Assembly (NCBI GenBank): GCA_950295325.1
Contig: OX485807.1
Span: forward strand, 3,414,501-3,478,500
Source of the DNA: Polytrichum commune
Taxonomy: Eukaryota; Streptophyta; Polytrichopsida; Polytrichales; Polytrichaceae
Direction: 5' to 3'
DNA length: 64,000 nt
Part shown: positions 47,741 through 59,229 of the stretch, in pieces
Numbering within the stretch: the stretch's first letter is position 1
How the letters are laid out: each line of letters opens with the position of its first letter
The notes under the pieces: generated by a model
What the model saw: the letters and a program-made list of their open reading frames with translations, nothing else
The model's database searches: none
Told to the model about the DNA's origin: nothing
Made by a program: the position numbers and the translations under genes

Positions 47741-50464
47741 GGGAATTTTGTTTGCTTCACGTAGGCCTTTTACTAATTCGTCACCCATGGCATCCTCCCA
47801 TCCCATTAGCGGTAGCAACTAGGAAATCCCACTCAACCTCGTTGTCTCTACCACCACCTTTTAATGTGTTGCAAGAAAAATATTTTCTACCGTCATCTTA
47901 AAAACCAACATTGCCACTCACATCACCTTCATCAATGCCATCGTCAATGTCCATATGCATGCCTCCCTTAACACTTTCATTGAATATTGTTTTTTCATCA
48001 CGTGGAACTCCCTTGTCATTATTGAACTATGGTCGGGGAGATCCACTGCAAATATGAGGACACCCTAATCAATAGATTAAAAAAAAACATGTGAATGAGG
48101 TTATTTGACAAGTTGAGTCAACCCCCCTTGTCTTTCACAAACAACTTTCATTTCATGACCATGCCATCACAAGTACAAATTATAGGAGGTTAGAGATGTG
48201 GTGATCATATAGTGCAAAAGTTTGATGGCATAAAGATTTCATGGTAAGGAGATATGACACACCGGCTTAAACCCTAAAAATCTTGGGGGTTGTGGAACTC
48301 CATACATGCACCATGTTTGCAAGGTTTGCATCAATAGCATAACATAGAGAGATGTGGACATTGGCGGATCAATGGAAATCGTCCAGTTTGACAAATGTGC
48401 ATGCAAAACATGAAGAAGTGGATGTTTGCAGATATCACCTATAGTGTTGTTTTGCAACGTTGATGACACCCGAAGTCATACAAGTGTTGACCAATGATGT
48501 CCAACTTGAGCTTCATAGTTCTCATGCAAAGCAAGTAGGGATACCCATCGTAATATGACCCTCTGCCATAGCCCATTTTGTCGTGCACTTCTCCATGAGG
48601 AGTGCCCGGAACACCATGGGCACAAAGGGGACCCCGAAGTGACACCCGGGACTTGCGGCGCCATTGGTGAGAGGGCCCAAGTGATCCTAGTGTGGGTGAG
48701 GGCCCCGGTCGTTGAGAACACCTCTCACCCATGGAGATTAGGAGGCATGAGTGTAAGGCTATGAGCTATAAGTAGCTTATGATGTCAAAATTCTAGAATG
48801 CTCAAGAAAACCTCAATCGGAGGTGTGAGTTAGGAGATATGGCAATTTGAATGGGGCATTGCTTAGGGATAGCACCTTGGGACAATATTAACATGGGAGT
48901 GCACCCATGACTGCCTGGGTTTTAACAACCATAATTTCCTCAATATTTGCCCGAATAGGGCAAGTGAGCAGTTATCGGCATCTACGCAAATATTAGATGT
49001 CAAAAAAATGATTAATTGATAGCATCATAGATCATGGGAAGAAGTTATGGTGGTCTGAAGCTGTTGGGGGCTTCTAGCCCTAATGGCTAAAGGAAAATGT
49101 CTACTTGGCCCCAACTTTTAGGAGAGAGACAAAAGATTTCTTGACAGTGGGGTAGGGGTCCTGCCCAAAGTCCTAGAGGCTTATATGAGTGAGGCAGTGT
49201 GGTTGACCAAACCCACCCAAGGCCAAACGATACGGCCTTCACGGGCGTTGGTCCAACATGGGGGCATAGTTGCCTAATATGGTTCGGGTTGTTGTAATGT
49301 TGCTCCGGCAACATGATGAATAACTAAAGATTGAACTTCCACGAATGGAAGTCCACATCTAACCATTGGCTATATCGAGTAAGGGAAGAGTCCCGAATGC
49401 AAGTGTAGGAGGGTTGGTCACCCACCTATGAGCTAAGAGGTCCGCAGTATGGGGAGTTAACCATTCGCATGGGTGGAATGTGAAGGTTACGCTCATGACC
49501 CTTGCTAGAATTGAGAAATGATCAAGATAGTTAAGGGGCGCTAGTAAGGGTTGTAACACGTTCCCTAACTTGAGCTCACAACTTCTTGTCCCTTCGCCGA
49601 ATGTGCGTAGGGTGAGCGATTGGAGGCCGGAACTAAACCCCAATTCCACATAGTGGAGGCATATCCAGCTTTGGTGAATCCTCCAAGGATATGATGACGT
49701 TCAAACCACCCCCTAGCCCACCAACCTACATGTAAGACATTAATGTGGTATAGTAGTTGTTCATAACCGTTACTTACAAACCCTAAGAGGTTTCTAGACA
49801 TTGCAATGCAATTTGGTTGCATGGGAAGTTCCATGCCCGTTTGCAAGGTTTTGAAGCAATGACAATCATGGAGTTTGAATATGATGCCAATCTAGCAATG
49901 GGAGCGGGAGGAAAGCTGGTCACACCACCCTACGAGTATGAAGTGATCCACAACGCGAAGATAAAATGGAATGATGAGTTTTTTATTGCTTGGCCTAACT
50001 GCATTAAGCAAGTGAGCAATCCCTCTTAGCCAATCTTAGCCAATTCTTTGCTTTATGAGAGAGGGATTGTGCTTTGGAGTGGCTCGACAAGCTTGAGTAG
50101 ATCCCAAATCCCACATGATAGAGTTGCAGTGACTTGAATTGCTAGATGTTGCCGCAACATGGTGCATCCTATTGCGGGCGTGGCGTGAATTGCTTCCGGT
50201 ATTTTATGCGATGTACATGCTACCTATGGTAGCTACATCAATGTGTGCTTGACCTTCTAAGATGAGATGGCATGTCTACGTTACAACTAGGCTTTTGAGG
50301 CAAGGTTCCCATGAATGGGAGTGCTCCTTATTGCACCTAGGTGGCGTTATATGGTTGCACAGTGGTAGGTTAGGGATGGGGGGATTTACATGATTGTGAT
50401 AGGTTACACATTAATCACACTATTAAATATGAGTATAATCAACGAGTTCAGCCCCTTCCTTTCA
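47741..50464. other. Intergenic DNA, unclassified
   Basis: No recognisable protein. A 70-codon plus-strand ORF at 49817-50029 has ordinary composition but no match I know. This is probably old repeat sequence, perhaps the remainder of the CACTA element. Confidence 0.4.
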
Positions 50465-50619
50465 CACTAGTAGAAATTTTGCGTCCGGATCAACAAAAAA
50501 TCAACAGAAAGGTGTTGGTCGCAGTTGTTACTTAGGACGCGTTAACCTGGACATGATATAACACAATTTTGTTGATTTTTTCTGTTGATCTGGTCACAAA
50601 TTTTTTAAAATAAAAAACT

Positions 50620-50622
<3 letters not shown>

Positions 50623-50650
<28 letters not shown>
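50623..50650. repeat. (TA)n microsatellite at the SINE 3' end
   Basis: About 14 TA units. The position suggests it grew from the SINE tail. Confidence 0.9.
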
Positions 50651-50657
<7 letters not shown>

Positions 50658-50870
50658 AAAATCAAACATGAATGGTTGGCAAGTCTGCAACTTTTAACCC
50701 CTTCCAAATAACCCTCAACCTATACCTCACCTACAAGAATAGACTACCTACCACTCACCTAGGTGGCAAGGCCAAGGCCAAAGGTGTCGGCCACAGGGTT
50801 CGAACCTTGTACCTAGTGACACCCACACATGTGCCTTAATCACTAGATCATCACATCACACATGATATAA
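50651..50870 (-). mobile_element. tRNA-derived SINE inside the CACTA element
   Basis: On the minus strand there is an A-box-like TAGTGATTAAGGC and, about 35 bases on, a perfect B box GGTTCGAACCC, the spacing of a tRNA-type RNA polymerase III promoter. TAGTG.TTAAGGC is common in plant SINE heads. The body runs about 130 bases further and ends in T- and TA-rich sequence. Exact ends and target duplication were not resolved. Confidence 0.55.
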
Positions 50871-51477
50871 ATGAAGTGTTTTAAACCTTTCTAGACTAAG
50901 GCCACTATTTTTTCTTTACTACCTACTTGATGTATATATTTACAATATATATTCACTGTAATTATATACAGTAAATATATACATATTTTATATTTTATAT
51001 ACATATATGTTATATATGTTATATATATTATATACATATATACATATATAAATACATATAAATAAATAAATAAATAAATACATACATACATTATATACAT
51101 ATTAATGCATATATACATATATATTAATATATTAATATATAATATTAACTATCAACTAATATAATATTTATAATATTTACACACCTTTGAATTCGTAATT
51201 ATTTCCACACCCATACACTTATAAGTCCATAAATTGTAAAAGATTAAAAAGATTCTACAATATTCCAATAGATTTTAGAATATTTCAAAAATATTCCATA
51301 TTTACTAAAATTTTATTGATTTGGTCATTGTATTATTCAGATCAACAAAAATGTAGGCAGCAAACTGTTGATTTTTACAAAAATTCAAAAATCAGTGAAA
51401 TCGGTCATTGCAGTGCCCGGATCAACAAAGATCTGTTGATTTTTTTTTGATTTGCTCATGATTTTCTAGTAGTGTCA

Positions 51478-52546
51478 ATCTACGTACATGCATTCTTTGC
51501 AAATAGGAGAAACAATCCAAGAAGGTTGTGTGTGAAATTTACTCATCTTTTGCCGCTTCGCATGCATCGGACAATCGTACCAGTTCATGTATAATAATCA
51601 TGTCTAGGGTGAATTCTGCCGAATATGGAGTAGAGGGCGGTTGGAACATGGTTGCCAATCCAAATTTCAACCCAAGCTTGGAAAATTGCACCGAACCCCA
51701 TAATCATGTGGTTGTGTGTTCTTGTGTGCGATGACGAAAAAGGGGCCGAGGTCATCGTGCATTGCCAGGTGGTCGCGACATTCACACCAAAGGTCAATTC
51801 GTGAGTAGCACTCCCAAGAGCTACAATTCAATACGTATTGTGCCATCGTAGTTCTTCCACATACATACTTGTTGTGATGGTAGTATTGTTGGTATTTTCA
51901 TAGGTTCGTAGTAATGTTTGTAATATTGTTGGCATTTTGGAGTCATGGCCTTGAGGATGCTGAATGTGGTAAAAATGAGAGCATTGGGAGTCATCCTCCT
52001 CTGTAAGCATGTGGTGATGTGCACTAAAGCGAAGAAGTTCTTTATGCTTTTGTGAAGGGTCTTCGCATGTGATGGTGCCCACACTTGGAATGTTGGCAAT
52101 GGATTTAACCTACACTCGGTGCATGGAAATTATTTGGAAATTATTTGTCAAGTAGGTAATGTTGGCATATAGTTCTCATATGGTTCTCAATGTATGTTGC
52201 AAGTTGGTAGATGTAGAAGAACACCTAGACTATGGTGATAAGTCAATGGCCAAAGTTTGAAGTTTATAGTTTCTTTGGACTATGTAGGTGCCAGTGTGGG
52301 ATAAGTTTATACATGGATATGGGTTGAAACAAATGAGCATGAGGAATTTGAATTCCAAAGCAAAGGTCACTAACAATAAAGTCTGTGAAAAGGTATTTCC
52401 ACATTGGGCTTTATTTTTTAAGAAATCGATGGTTTTGTAGTTGTACTAGTTGGTTGGCAAACGGGTTGTTATTTCTCGATAATGATGTGCATTGTTGCAT
52501 CCCAAGATTGTAAGGGTTCCATCAAACTTAGTGGCATAGGTGGGCT
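51478..52546. other. Intergenic DNA
   Basis: No gene or element with recognisable ends. Confidence 0.45.
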
Positions 52547-52783
52547 ATGGTGTTGGGTCACTATCGGAGTTGCTTCATCCCCATCTTTGGTGAGATGTCA
52601 TTGGCAAAAGTAGAACACGACTACACTTTAGGAGCTCGGGAGTTATCCGCAGTCTTGTCGGTGCTTAGATGGTGGCAAATCATAGAGGCCTTCAAAGAAG
52701 GTGTAACATTTATTCTAGAAGTGGACATTGAGCCCACGCTCAAAAACATGAAGTTGTTGGATATCAAATTGTGTGGCCAATGA
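52547..52783 (+). pseudogene. Ty3/Gypsy RNase H fragment
   Basis: The 78-codon frame reads MSLAKVEHDYTLGARELSAV, then LSVLRWWQ, FILEVD and LLDIKL. This follows the Gypsy RNase H pattern (S...E..Y....RELLAV..ALR.W......F.V.TD...L). The catalytic Glu of the ELSAV helix is kept. No neighbouring RT or integrase could be read, so it is a small remnant. Confidence 0.5.
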
Positions 52784-53989
52784 AATTTTTAGGCGTCCCT
52801 TATGATTTAATGTCATGTGCCATGGTTGGGCATGGATGCATGTGCTATCATAGTTATGTATTGTTTGGTTATGCAAAGCGTAAGGTGGGTGGCTGCCAAT
52901 TTTGTAGCTTGTGTGACAATACATTGTAGGCTATTTGTTTAAGCTTTTGTGTGGAATTTGAGAGACGGATGGGAGCTTGTGCAAGGAATCACGAAAGTGA
53001 GTCTGGTTGAAGAGGCCAATAGGTATTGTTTTGTGAGCCAATGCAAGAAACATAACTAGTAGAGAAGTAGAGATTGATAGGATTATTTTCGTGGAGGGCA
53101 AGTTATGTATTTGAGGCATGTATCAGAGGGACCTTGTACTCATGCCACATTCTGTGGTGATGTCATGTGTTTTACACACAATTCCCAGATTAATTAAAGT
53201 TTACTATTTGATACGGTTGTGTATGTGGACCTTCACGTGATCATGTACAACTATGTTGATCTCATTCTATGATATGCATACAATATTGTTGTGCATATTA
53301 TGGCCACCTCTTTGTATAATATGTTATGCCAACATGTGATACATTATGCCATGTCAAGGGTGTTTGTTGGGTGAGGTGGCATTTTGGTCTTCACCATGGC
53401 TACAAGATCAATATTGCTAAGTGGGTTGTTTATGCATGTGTTGAGAAACTTTGGAGATATGTCCATCAGGGTCGTAGGAGAACTATAATCAAGAATTGTA
53501 CCCTTTTAAGGCATGGGGAGGTGCATATTTTTGACTTCCACCTTCACAACAATTGTTTAGTGATTGCATTGGATCTCCCACGCCTTGGAATCCGGACTTC
53601 ATATTGTCATTAACACACATACATGCAAACCCCGGCCCAAAGACTATATGGATATATTCAATGCACAAAAGATTAGTGAATTTTTGGTTTCAAGGGTCAT
53701 CACAAATTAAAGGGGGGAGTATGTTGCATTCTCATTGGCGCCATGTCCGTGGCAATGTTGCATTTCATTTGAAGATCGAACGTAGTTGCCATGGACAAGC
53801 AGGGTCTGAACATTACATTCTTTACTGTCTTAAATGTGTTTGCCAGCATTGCATCTATGGCAACCCTCGTCACTAAGCTCAGTAAACTTTGTCCCAAGAA
53901 ACTAGTAGTTACCATTGTCCATGATGATCCAATTGCAATTTACTTTTATGTGACGTAAGTCACGTATGTTGTTAGTGACAAAATCCTAT
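52784..53989. other. Intergenic DNA
   Basis: No recognisable gene. It may be further remains of the Gypsy element; I could not place integrase motifs. Confidence 0.4.
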
Positions 53990-54945
53990 CATAAAACTAT
54001 AAAGGTAAAATCTGTTGGAATTTAAGTTGTAGGTAGTATTTAACCTATGAAATCTCATCTCGTCATCATCCTTGTTTGCAAGGTTTTTCTCATTGTGGGC
54101 ATGCTTAACCTCAATCACACGCTCCACATATGACGATAAGATACAAGGCTCCACGATATAGAATTCACAAACATGAGTGTGATAAGATTTGTGGCTACTT
54201 GAATATGAATACATGAGCCTATTTGATAACTTGGAGAGGAACACATGGAGGCACCGCCTTGCACGGAGGTTCCACTTTGCAATTTATAATTTTGAGAAAT
54301 AATACAGGTATTTCTTCAAGTGTTGCCATAAGAAGGTTGGATAGTATGAGAAGAAATCAATGACTACAATTGGAATAGAGGCCGCAATGGATGCGCTATT
54401 TAGATTCTTTGCCTGGAGGTCAATGGGGAATACACTCACCAATTTCATAAAATATTTGTTAAGCACTAGATTGATCGATGAAACCATGTTCCTCAATACC
54501 CAATTACATGGGCTTGCAACCCTTCAAGAACAACTCAAAAACCTCAGCCGTATTTCACAAGAGTGCAAGGACTTGGACAGATACAATATCTGTCATCATT
54601 GAATTCAAATGACATAATTGAGTTATTTCTGCAGTGTCAACTATCACCTTCTTGATTGCATTATCTTTTTCACTGTAAGTCACAACACTCTTGCCTCCTA
54701 TTTCAACCGAATAGAAATGTCCATTATAATTATTAAACTCCAGTATCAAGGGCCCATCATGCACCATCTTGGCAACTTTCCTTTTGAAAGGGAGAGAGAT
54801 GCCAGTGGCCCATCATGCTAGAAGGACGAAACTAGAACATAAGGGATCTTAAAGAACTTGGTTGATCTTATAAAAATCCAAACAATGTATGCGGTTTAAA
54901 GGTACAACATAATTGTTATGGTTTCATTTGGGAGAAATTCCATGT
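53990..54945 (-). pseudogene. Decayed inverted copy of the 403-aa orphan gene
   Basis: The minus strand matches 57130-58090 from just before the ATG (ACATGGA.TT.CTC.CAAAT) through about residue 310. Shared blocks include MVHDGPLILE, GG.SVVTY, LNSMMTD, FMKLVSV.PI.LQAKNLNSAS, FFSYYP, WQH.KK, HKSYHT.VCE, EPCILPSY.ERVIEV (here ILSSYVERVIEV) and LANKD. Frameshifts and stops split it into at least three frames, and the C-terminal 90 or so residues are missing. Similarity does not extend upstream of the start codon region. Confidence 0.9.
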
Positions 54946-55573
54946 TTTGTTTTAACCCTTTTTATGGATCTGGCTAAACAGGATCCCAGAGTAGCATCCT
55001 TGTTACAACAACCTATGAAATTTTGGTTGGAGGCTACAAGGTCACAAAGTCATTACAGCCACTCTAGGCGGGCTCTAGGCTTCGCGATGAAAACAAATAA
55101 CACCTGCTTCACAACAAACCAGTCACAACCTTGTTTAAGCTAGTAATATATATATGAATGGCGGTTTCATCCCCAACAATCTTATCATTACCATGAGATA
55201 TAAAGTCATTCGCACCCGTCAATAATCTGACATCTTCATCTATATTGCGTCACAATTGATTTTTTCCAGAGACCTTTTGACCCCAGTAAACCATAAAAAA
55301 CAAGAAAATGGTAGTTTCAGAAATCATTGGATATATCTAACTTATGACTGGCAATGTTCTCAAACTCATATGGCATACTAGAGAATCTACACAGGACAGC
55401 AGGCTGATCTCTAAGACTCGCATAATATTAAGAGAGAAAATCATTTCCACACCAGACTGCTCCAATTTACAAGAAGATGGCCTGAACGTTAACCACAAAC
55501 TAATCAACAAGAGGTACTTATGTGGCCATGCCTAAGTTATGTGGAGGCGTCATATGGAGGAGGACTATTCTAA

Positions 55574-55695
55574 GGGCTAGTTTCCATGTAGGCCACTTGC
55601 CCACTAGATTCTAGTGGAAGTGTAGATTTCACTGGCTAGAATCTACATGTCTACAAGAATATGGTGGACGAAGCGGCCTACATGAAAACTAACCC
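55574..55695. mobile_element. Tourist-like MITE, long copy (122 bp)
   Basis: TIRs GGGCTAGTTTCCATGTAGG and, from the right, GGGTTAGTTTTCATGTAGG. A perfect TAA duplication lies at 55571-55573 and 55696-55698. It has the PIF/Harbinger type of ends and belongs to the same family as 34589-34662. Confidence 0.85.
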
Positions 55696-55757
55696 TAAGT
55701 CTCCAACTTCGGTTATGGTATCACCAAGGAATTGATAGTGCCCTTGACACATGTCCC

Positions 55758-55955
55758 AGATCTTGAGTGTTAAATTAAGAAACAATTTGTCTCAAAATGA
55801 GCGTTATGTTAATCTCTAGACATTGATAATGTGTTCAAACCATCTTATGGCTCAAAAAATTCAAAATAATTTCAATTTGAGGAATTCAATTACCGAAAAA
55901 TTTGTAGTCCTCAAGATTTCTATATGGGCGCCTCTACTCTGTGTGGGGTGGCTAG
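55758..55955 (+). repeat. Dispersed repeat, copy 2 (partner at 3.06 kb)
   Basis: Diverged match to 3062-3330, same strand and same block order; see that entry for the shared motifs. Confidence 0.5.
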
Positions 55956-57132
55956 TATTCAAAGAATTGGGACACTTAGGGTTCCGCGGTAGCCACTTCA
56001 TTTGTTCGGGTGCAAGAGTACAACCAACTTCACCGTGCCCAGCTTCTTGGACGGAAAGTTTCTTGCGTGCCGAATACTCTAAGGGGCACTTTATATTAGG
56101 GCCCATTTCTAGGGCCCATTTCCAAATCCTAAGCATCAACCAATGAGAGTGCTTAGATTGCCCAAATGGGCCCAAATGTGCTTAGATTGCCAAAGTTAGT
56201 CTGTAGATCCTCGCAAGTCATGTGCCAACATATCTGCCTTGACCTAAGTACCGATCGACTTACCTATTCTTCTTGGTTTCCTCCTGCACTGCATGGTTAT
56301 AAGCAATTTTGATCTGCACTCTGTATCTAGATCCTAATTGGAAATTCTACTTCTTATTTATCATTGGAGGTGGAGGGAAAATGTCTTTGTTCTGCATGCG
56401 ATAAGTCACATAGTGTCTCATCTTGTCTGCAAGGTGGTTAGGTTAGTTGCAATTCACGATCCTCTTGTTGATTTCGTGGCTGAGGGCCATCTTCTTGTAA
56501 ATTGGAGAAGTTTGTGGAAACGTTTTCTCTCTCTCTCTCAAATATAATGTACTTAGAGTTGTTAACAATCACCCCGTTGTCCTGTATAGATTCTTTATTA
56601 TCTCATTGAAGTTGAGAACGGCGGTCTCTTATTTTTGTGTGAGAGAGCTTTCTGTAAGTTTTTTGTATTTGTAGTCCTGTGACTGGACGATTCAGTTCGC
56701 AACTCTCTTCACTGAGTCAAGTAGTGTTTATAGTCGATTTTATATTTCACGAATTAGAGACGATAAGGAGCGTGAATGATCCTCAGATCCTCGACCTTCC
56801 TCCTCAAGCAATATACTTTCCCTCCAAAGGTCTTATCCTGGCTCCGTCGATCGTGGATATATATATCTAGCTTTAAAATCAGTTTTTTGTACATATTCAG
56901 GATGTATTCTACATGATGTCCATTTCCATACTTATCACTAACTTGAACAGGTTGTGATTGTGGTTTGTTTTAGAGCAGGTGTGTTTTATTTGTTTCTCTT
57001 TGAAGCTGCCCAGGTTAGTTGCTGTGATGGCTCCGTGATTTCATGACCTTGTAACCTCCAATCCTGTCGTAGTTTGTTGCGACAAGAACCCTATTCTTGA
57101 ATCCTTTCTCCTGTTCAGGCAATCACAGAAAC

Positions 57133-58344
57133 ATGGAGTTTTTCTCAAATAAAACCATAACAATTATGTTGTATCTTCAAACAGCTTACACCGTTTGGGT
57201 GTTTGTAAGATCGGCCAAGTTCTTTAAGATCCCTTATGTTCTGATTTCGTCCTTCTGGCATGACGGGCCATTGGCATCTCTCCCTCTGAAAAGGAAGGTT
57301 GCGAATATGGTGCACGATGGGCCCTTAATACTAGAGTGTAGACGTCACAATGGACTTTTTGAATCGGTGGTCACAGGGGGCAGGAGTGTTGTGACTTACA
57401 CGGATGAGAATGGCAGATTGTTGAAGGCACTAGTTGACCTTACAGAGATAAGATTTTTACGTTATCTGAATTCAATGATGACAGATACTGTTTTTTCAAA
57501 ATATAGGGATCTGCTATTACCAGGCTTGACTCTTGTGAAATCGATTAGTAAGTCTGAAGTTTTCGAGTTGTACTTGGAAGGTTACAGGCCCCAGATGTAT
57601 GAGGAGCATTGTTTCGTCGACCAATCTAGTGGCCTAGAGCTGAACCAAGACTTTATGAAGTTGGTTAGTGTGATTCCCATTTACCTGCAAGCAAAGAATC
57701 TAAATAGCGCATCCATCGTGGCTTCCCTTATGATTGTAGCTTTCGATTTCTTCTCATACTATCCCAACGTATTCTGGCAACACTTCAAGAAAAAGCTATT
57801 TTACTTCTCAAAATTATGGATTGCAAAGATGAGCCTCAATGCAAGGCAGTACTTGCATGTGTTCCTCTCAAGCATATCTGATGGGTTCATGTATTCGGAT
57901 TTCAGCATTCACAAATCTTATCACACTGATGTTTGTGAGCTCTATGTCCAGGAGCCTTGTATCTTACCATCCTATTTTGAGAGAGTGATTGAGGTTAATC
58001 ATACCAGCAAACACCTTGCAAACAAGGATCGTAACGAGCATACGTTTGAATTCGCAGTGAATCTCAACACACATGTGATAAGGTACAAGTACGAAGAACA
58101 ATGTTATTCGTTTGAACATAAGTTGAACGGTGTTGTGATTCAAGCATGGCCAAATCAGTGCGAAGAAGGCGAATTTGAGAAAACGCTTTCTTTTTATGAA
58201 GATGTCAAGCGGATGGGGATTTACCCAGCTCAAACTTTGACAAAGGATGGGGTGCATTTGATTGAACCGGAAAATGTTGCTGAGGAGATGTACCCCTACA
58301 GAGGATTGAAGGTAGTTGTTAAGAAGGGTCTATTCGTCTTGTAG
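57133..58344 (+). CDS. Uncharacterised 403-aa protein (orphan)
   Basis: Single open exon from ATG 57133 to TAG 58342-58344. The frame is open 12 codons upstream, but a splice-acceptor-like CTCCTGTTCAG precedes it, and the inverted pseudogene also begins at this ATG, so I chose it. I do not recognise the family. Visible features are a hydrophobic N-terminal segment (TITIMLYLQTAYTVWVFV, about residues 8-25), the motifs FWHDGPLASL and MVHDGPLILE (a repeated HDGPL), an aromatic stretch FFSYYPNVFWQHFKKKLFYF, and several conserved Cys/His in HKSYHTDVCELYVQEPC. There is no signal of transposon origin. A decayed inverted copy 2.2 kb upstream conserves many blocks, which suggests that the protein-coding reading is genuine. 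Confidence 0.7.
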   Translation: MEFFSNKTITIMLYLQTAYTVWVFVRSAKFFKIPYVLISSFWHDGPLASLPLKRKVANMVHDGPLILECRRHNGLFESVVTGGRSVVTYTDENGRLLKALVDLTEIRFLRYLNSMMTDTVFSKYRDLLLPGLTLVKSISKSEVFELYLEGYRPQMYEEHCFVDQSSGLELNQDFMKLVSVIPIYLQAKNLNSASIVASLMIVAFDFFSYYPNVFWQHFKKKLFYFSKLWIAKMSLNARQYLHVFLSSISDGFMYSDFSIHKSYHTDVCELYVQEPCILPSYFERVIEVNHTSKHLANKDRNEHTFEFAVNLNTHVIRYKYEEQCYSFEHKLNGVVIQAWPNQCEEGEFEKTLSFYEDVKRMGIYPAQTLTKDGVHLIEPENVAEEMYPYRGLKVVVKKGLFVL

Positions 58345-59224
58345 AGGAATGCGTAACAAAGCATTTCATCATCAGGAGGGGTTCTCTTTGCAATTATTGG
58401 TTGAAGTCCCCTGCCCTAGAGGTTAGCTCACCTTGAAATTTTCCTTAGCAACAAAGTAACTGGCTTTGAGCGACCTTGAGATATCAAGGTGACCAGTATT
58501 GCAACGAATGAAGAGGGATTGATTGATGTATGGTATTTGTTAATACCAGTCTTGGACCGGTATATAGGAGTTCGAGGGTATGAAGAAGGGGTAGGTAAGG
58601 GTAACTCACCCAACCTAGGGTGCGGGTATCGGTATATGGGAGATCCTTTGCTATTGGGGACGGGGTGGGTTTCCAATAGGTTTTGTGATGATAATTACAC
58701 TAGTATACTCCCCATTCCCAACTAGAAAATCGCTATACAAGAGGCATTGATACTTTTCAACATTTGTGCATTGCTATGCATACGACGAAGCTTCAGATGA
58801 CATAACCTACATATAGGCATGTTGTTCTCCGACTTTTGTGTTAGATTTTATTGGATTTCATTGTTTCTCTCCACAACGTTGCTATTACTATGGACAACAT
58901 TTTTTTTTCACTTCATCGGTAATTTCTTTGCCACATTGATTTTCCACCGTGTAATTCACGAAACATGTTGCCATGTTGCACTCTCCACGTCATGTCAATA
59001 TCCACGGTGGCATTGCAGAGTCACCCACCATGTAGATCGCGTGCCATGATCGCCATCTGATGTGTTATGTGCACATCCATACGATGTGATTCAGGGTTTA
59101 GACAATTTTCAATGTATATTATGATAGCTTGATGCCCTAAATAGAACATTTTTCATTGATTGGGCCATTTGTGGAACAATATTGCTTTTAATTTAGTAGT
59201 CGAATATAGCGTTTTGTAGATTAT
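58345..59224. other. 3' flank of the orphan gene and intergenic DNA
   Basis: No gene recognised. GGTATAT-type motifs recur at 58557-58640. Confidence 0.45.
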
Positions 59225-59229
59225 AGTGT

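Larger units (their letters stand above)
50465..51474. mobile_element. Non-autonomous CACTA (En/Spm) element, 1010 bp
   Basis: Left end CACTAGTAGAAATTT; right end, read inward, CACTACTAGAAAATC. Perfect 3-bp duplication tca at 50462-50464 and 51475-51477. Both subterminal zones carry repeated, inverted ATCAACA/TGTTGAT motifs, as expected for transposase binding sites. No transposase inside; the middle holds a SINE and long AT-rich stretches. The TNP2-type relic 3 kb away shows that such a source existed in the genome. Confidence 0.9.
54946..57132. other. Intergenic spacer and 5' region of the orphan gene
   Basis: Contains a MITE (55574) and a dispersed repeat (55758). A pyrimidine-rich CTCCTGTTCAG near 57110-57119 just before the ATG looks like a splice acceptor, so a 5' UTR (or coding) exon may lie further upstream, perhaps around 56.3-56.9 kb. 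Confidence 0.5.
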
